In this document: positions 63,418 to 64,000 of the stretch, in pieces
How the letters are laid out: the number at the start of each line of letters is the position of its first letter
How positions within the stretch are numbered: position 1 is the stretch's first letter
Source of the DNA: Clostridium_AD sp050717545
GTDB lineage: Bacteria > Bacillota > Clostridia > Clostridiales > Clostridiaceae
Length of the DNA: 64,000 bases
Reading direction: 5' to 3'
NCBI RefSeq assembly: GCF_050717545.1
Contig: NZ_JBOITN010000045.1
Span: 1-64,000 of the forward strand
Program-made: the position numbers and the translations under genes
Notes under the pieces: model-generated
Seen by the model: the letters and a program-made list of their open reading frames with translations, nothing else
Databases searched by the model: none
Told to the model about the DNA's origin: nothing

Positions 63418-64000
63418 CTACCTATAAAATTGTAAATTATCTCTAAACCAATTTATTGTATTATTAAGTCCATCATTTATTTCAACATTAGGTTTCCAGT
63501 TTAGTTTTTCATAAACCTTTTTATTATCACTAACCCACATTCGAGGTTCATATTGCCTATTCGGATCATCCTGCCAGTTAATTTTTACTTCCTTACCAAT
63601 TAGGTTAACTATATTACATGTAATTTCTTCAGTTGTATATTGCAATCCACTTCCTATATTAAATGTTTCTCCATAACTATTAAATAACTTGCTTGTAGCT
63701 AAGTAAGCTTCAATTACATCATCAATAAATATAAAGTCTCTAACAGAGTCCATGCGAGATAATTTAAGCTCTTTTCCAAAAAGACATGAGGTAATAACTG
63801 TTGGTATTAATCTGGTTTTAGCATCATAATAACCGTAGGGTGAAAATAATCTAAGAGTTACTAGAGGCAATTTGTTTATTTTTGCATATGTGCTGCATAA
63901 AGTAGTACCAGCTACCTTACTTGCACCATACATATTATTTGGTGTTAGGTTCATATCCTCGCACATTGGCTTTAACTTTTCCCCATATTCTGAGGAACTG
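63418..64000 (-). CDS. NAD-dependent epimerase/dehydratase/reductase (partial, runs off window)
   Basis: The last 193 residues of an extended SDR; the gene continues beyond position 64000, so its start is not seen. The frame reads SSEYG then MYGASKVAG (catalytic Ser and the YxxxK pair), followed by RLFSPYGYYDAKTRLIPTVI and SVRDFIFIDDVIEAYL, a signature of nucleotide-sugar SDRs. It resembles reductases and epimerases of CDP-3,6-dideoxyhexose routes (RfbJ/YerF type) but a plain UDP-sugar epimerase is not excluded. Its TAG is 12 bases before the TPP enzyme start. Confidence 0.85.
   Translation of the reverse strand, partial: SSSEYGEKLKPMCEDMNLTPNNMYGASKVAGTTLCSTYAKINKLPLVTLRLFSPYGYYDAKTRLIPTVITSCLFGKELKLSRMDSVRDFIFIDDVIEAYLATSKLFNSYGETFNIGSGLQYTTEEITCNIVNLIGKEVKINWQDDPNRQYEPRMWVSDNKKVYEKLNWKPNVEINDGLNNTINWFRDNLQFYR

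Overview
The window is AT-rich, with Shine-Dalgarno sites of the AGGAGG type, frequent TTG and GTG starts, short U-tailed terminators, and anaerobic enzymes (ferredoxin-type aldo/keto reductases, a flavodiiron protein, rubrerythrin, an acyl-CoA dehydrogenase fused to rubredoxin). This points to an anaerobic clostridial Firmicute, probably Clostridium sensu lato. I see no rRNA, tRNA, CRISPR array, intact insertion sequence or prophage. Most of the window reads as a chromosomal segment with several accessory modules.

Layout. 1-4400: an SNF-type sodium symporter, a charged RHH-like protein, an Fe-S aldo/keto reductase, a tiny basic protein and an Rrf2 regulator. 4482-16573 (minus): a glycan operon with a GH3 beta-glucosidase, a GH2 beta-mannosidase, a GDSL/CE2-like esterase and a five-gene 'oligopeptide-type' ABC transporter. 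The company suggests the transporter imports manno- or gluco-oligosaccharides; a near-perfect CcpA (cre) site lies in a promoter before the binding-protein gene. 16801-19964 (minus): flavodiiron protein plus an acyl-CoA dehydrogenase/EtfA/rubredoxin fusion. 20278-23447: a PIN-PhoH ATPase, a histidine-kinase remnant and a VanW protein.

23749-30675 (minus): a lactose/cellobiose-type PTS (IIA, IIB, IIC) with a MupG/DUF871 hydrolase and a short GrdB-like protein. It is preceded by a textbook sigma-54 promoter and the matching LevR-type activator gene. 30764-34911: a lipoprotein, an APC permease, a broken small gene with two early stops, and a D-2-hydroxyacid dehydrogenase. 35132-41562 (plus): a two-component system followed by two fused ATPase/FtsX-type exporters, with phased direct repeats upstream that look like response-regulator boxes. 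41637-53701: glutaredoxin-like protein, two paralogous small acidic proteins flanking two aldo/keto reductases, malic enzyme, an LppM-like lipoprotein, an unusual phytase-type PTP / GxGYxYP gene pair, a YqeY protein, a 48-residue membrane protein, MBL hydrolase, flavodoxin-like protein, rubrerythrin and a DUF5661 protein.

53894-64000: a surface-glycan cluster with a GT2-methyltransferase fusion, a GT2-TPR protein, one intact GT2 and two decayed tandem copies of it, the CDP-sugar 3-dehydrase RfbH, a DUF4422 protein, a second GT-like protein, an acetolactate-synthase-like TPP enzyme and a truncated (window edge) epimerase/reductase. The RfbH plus TPP enzyme plus reductase set resembles the route to a branched 3,6-dideoxyhexose of the yersiniose type.
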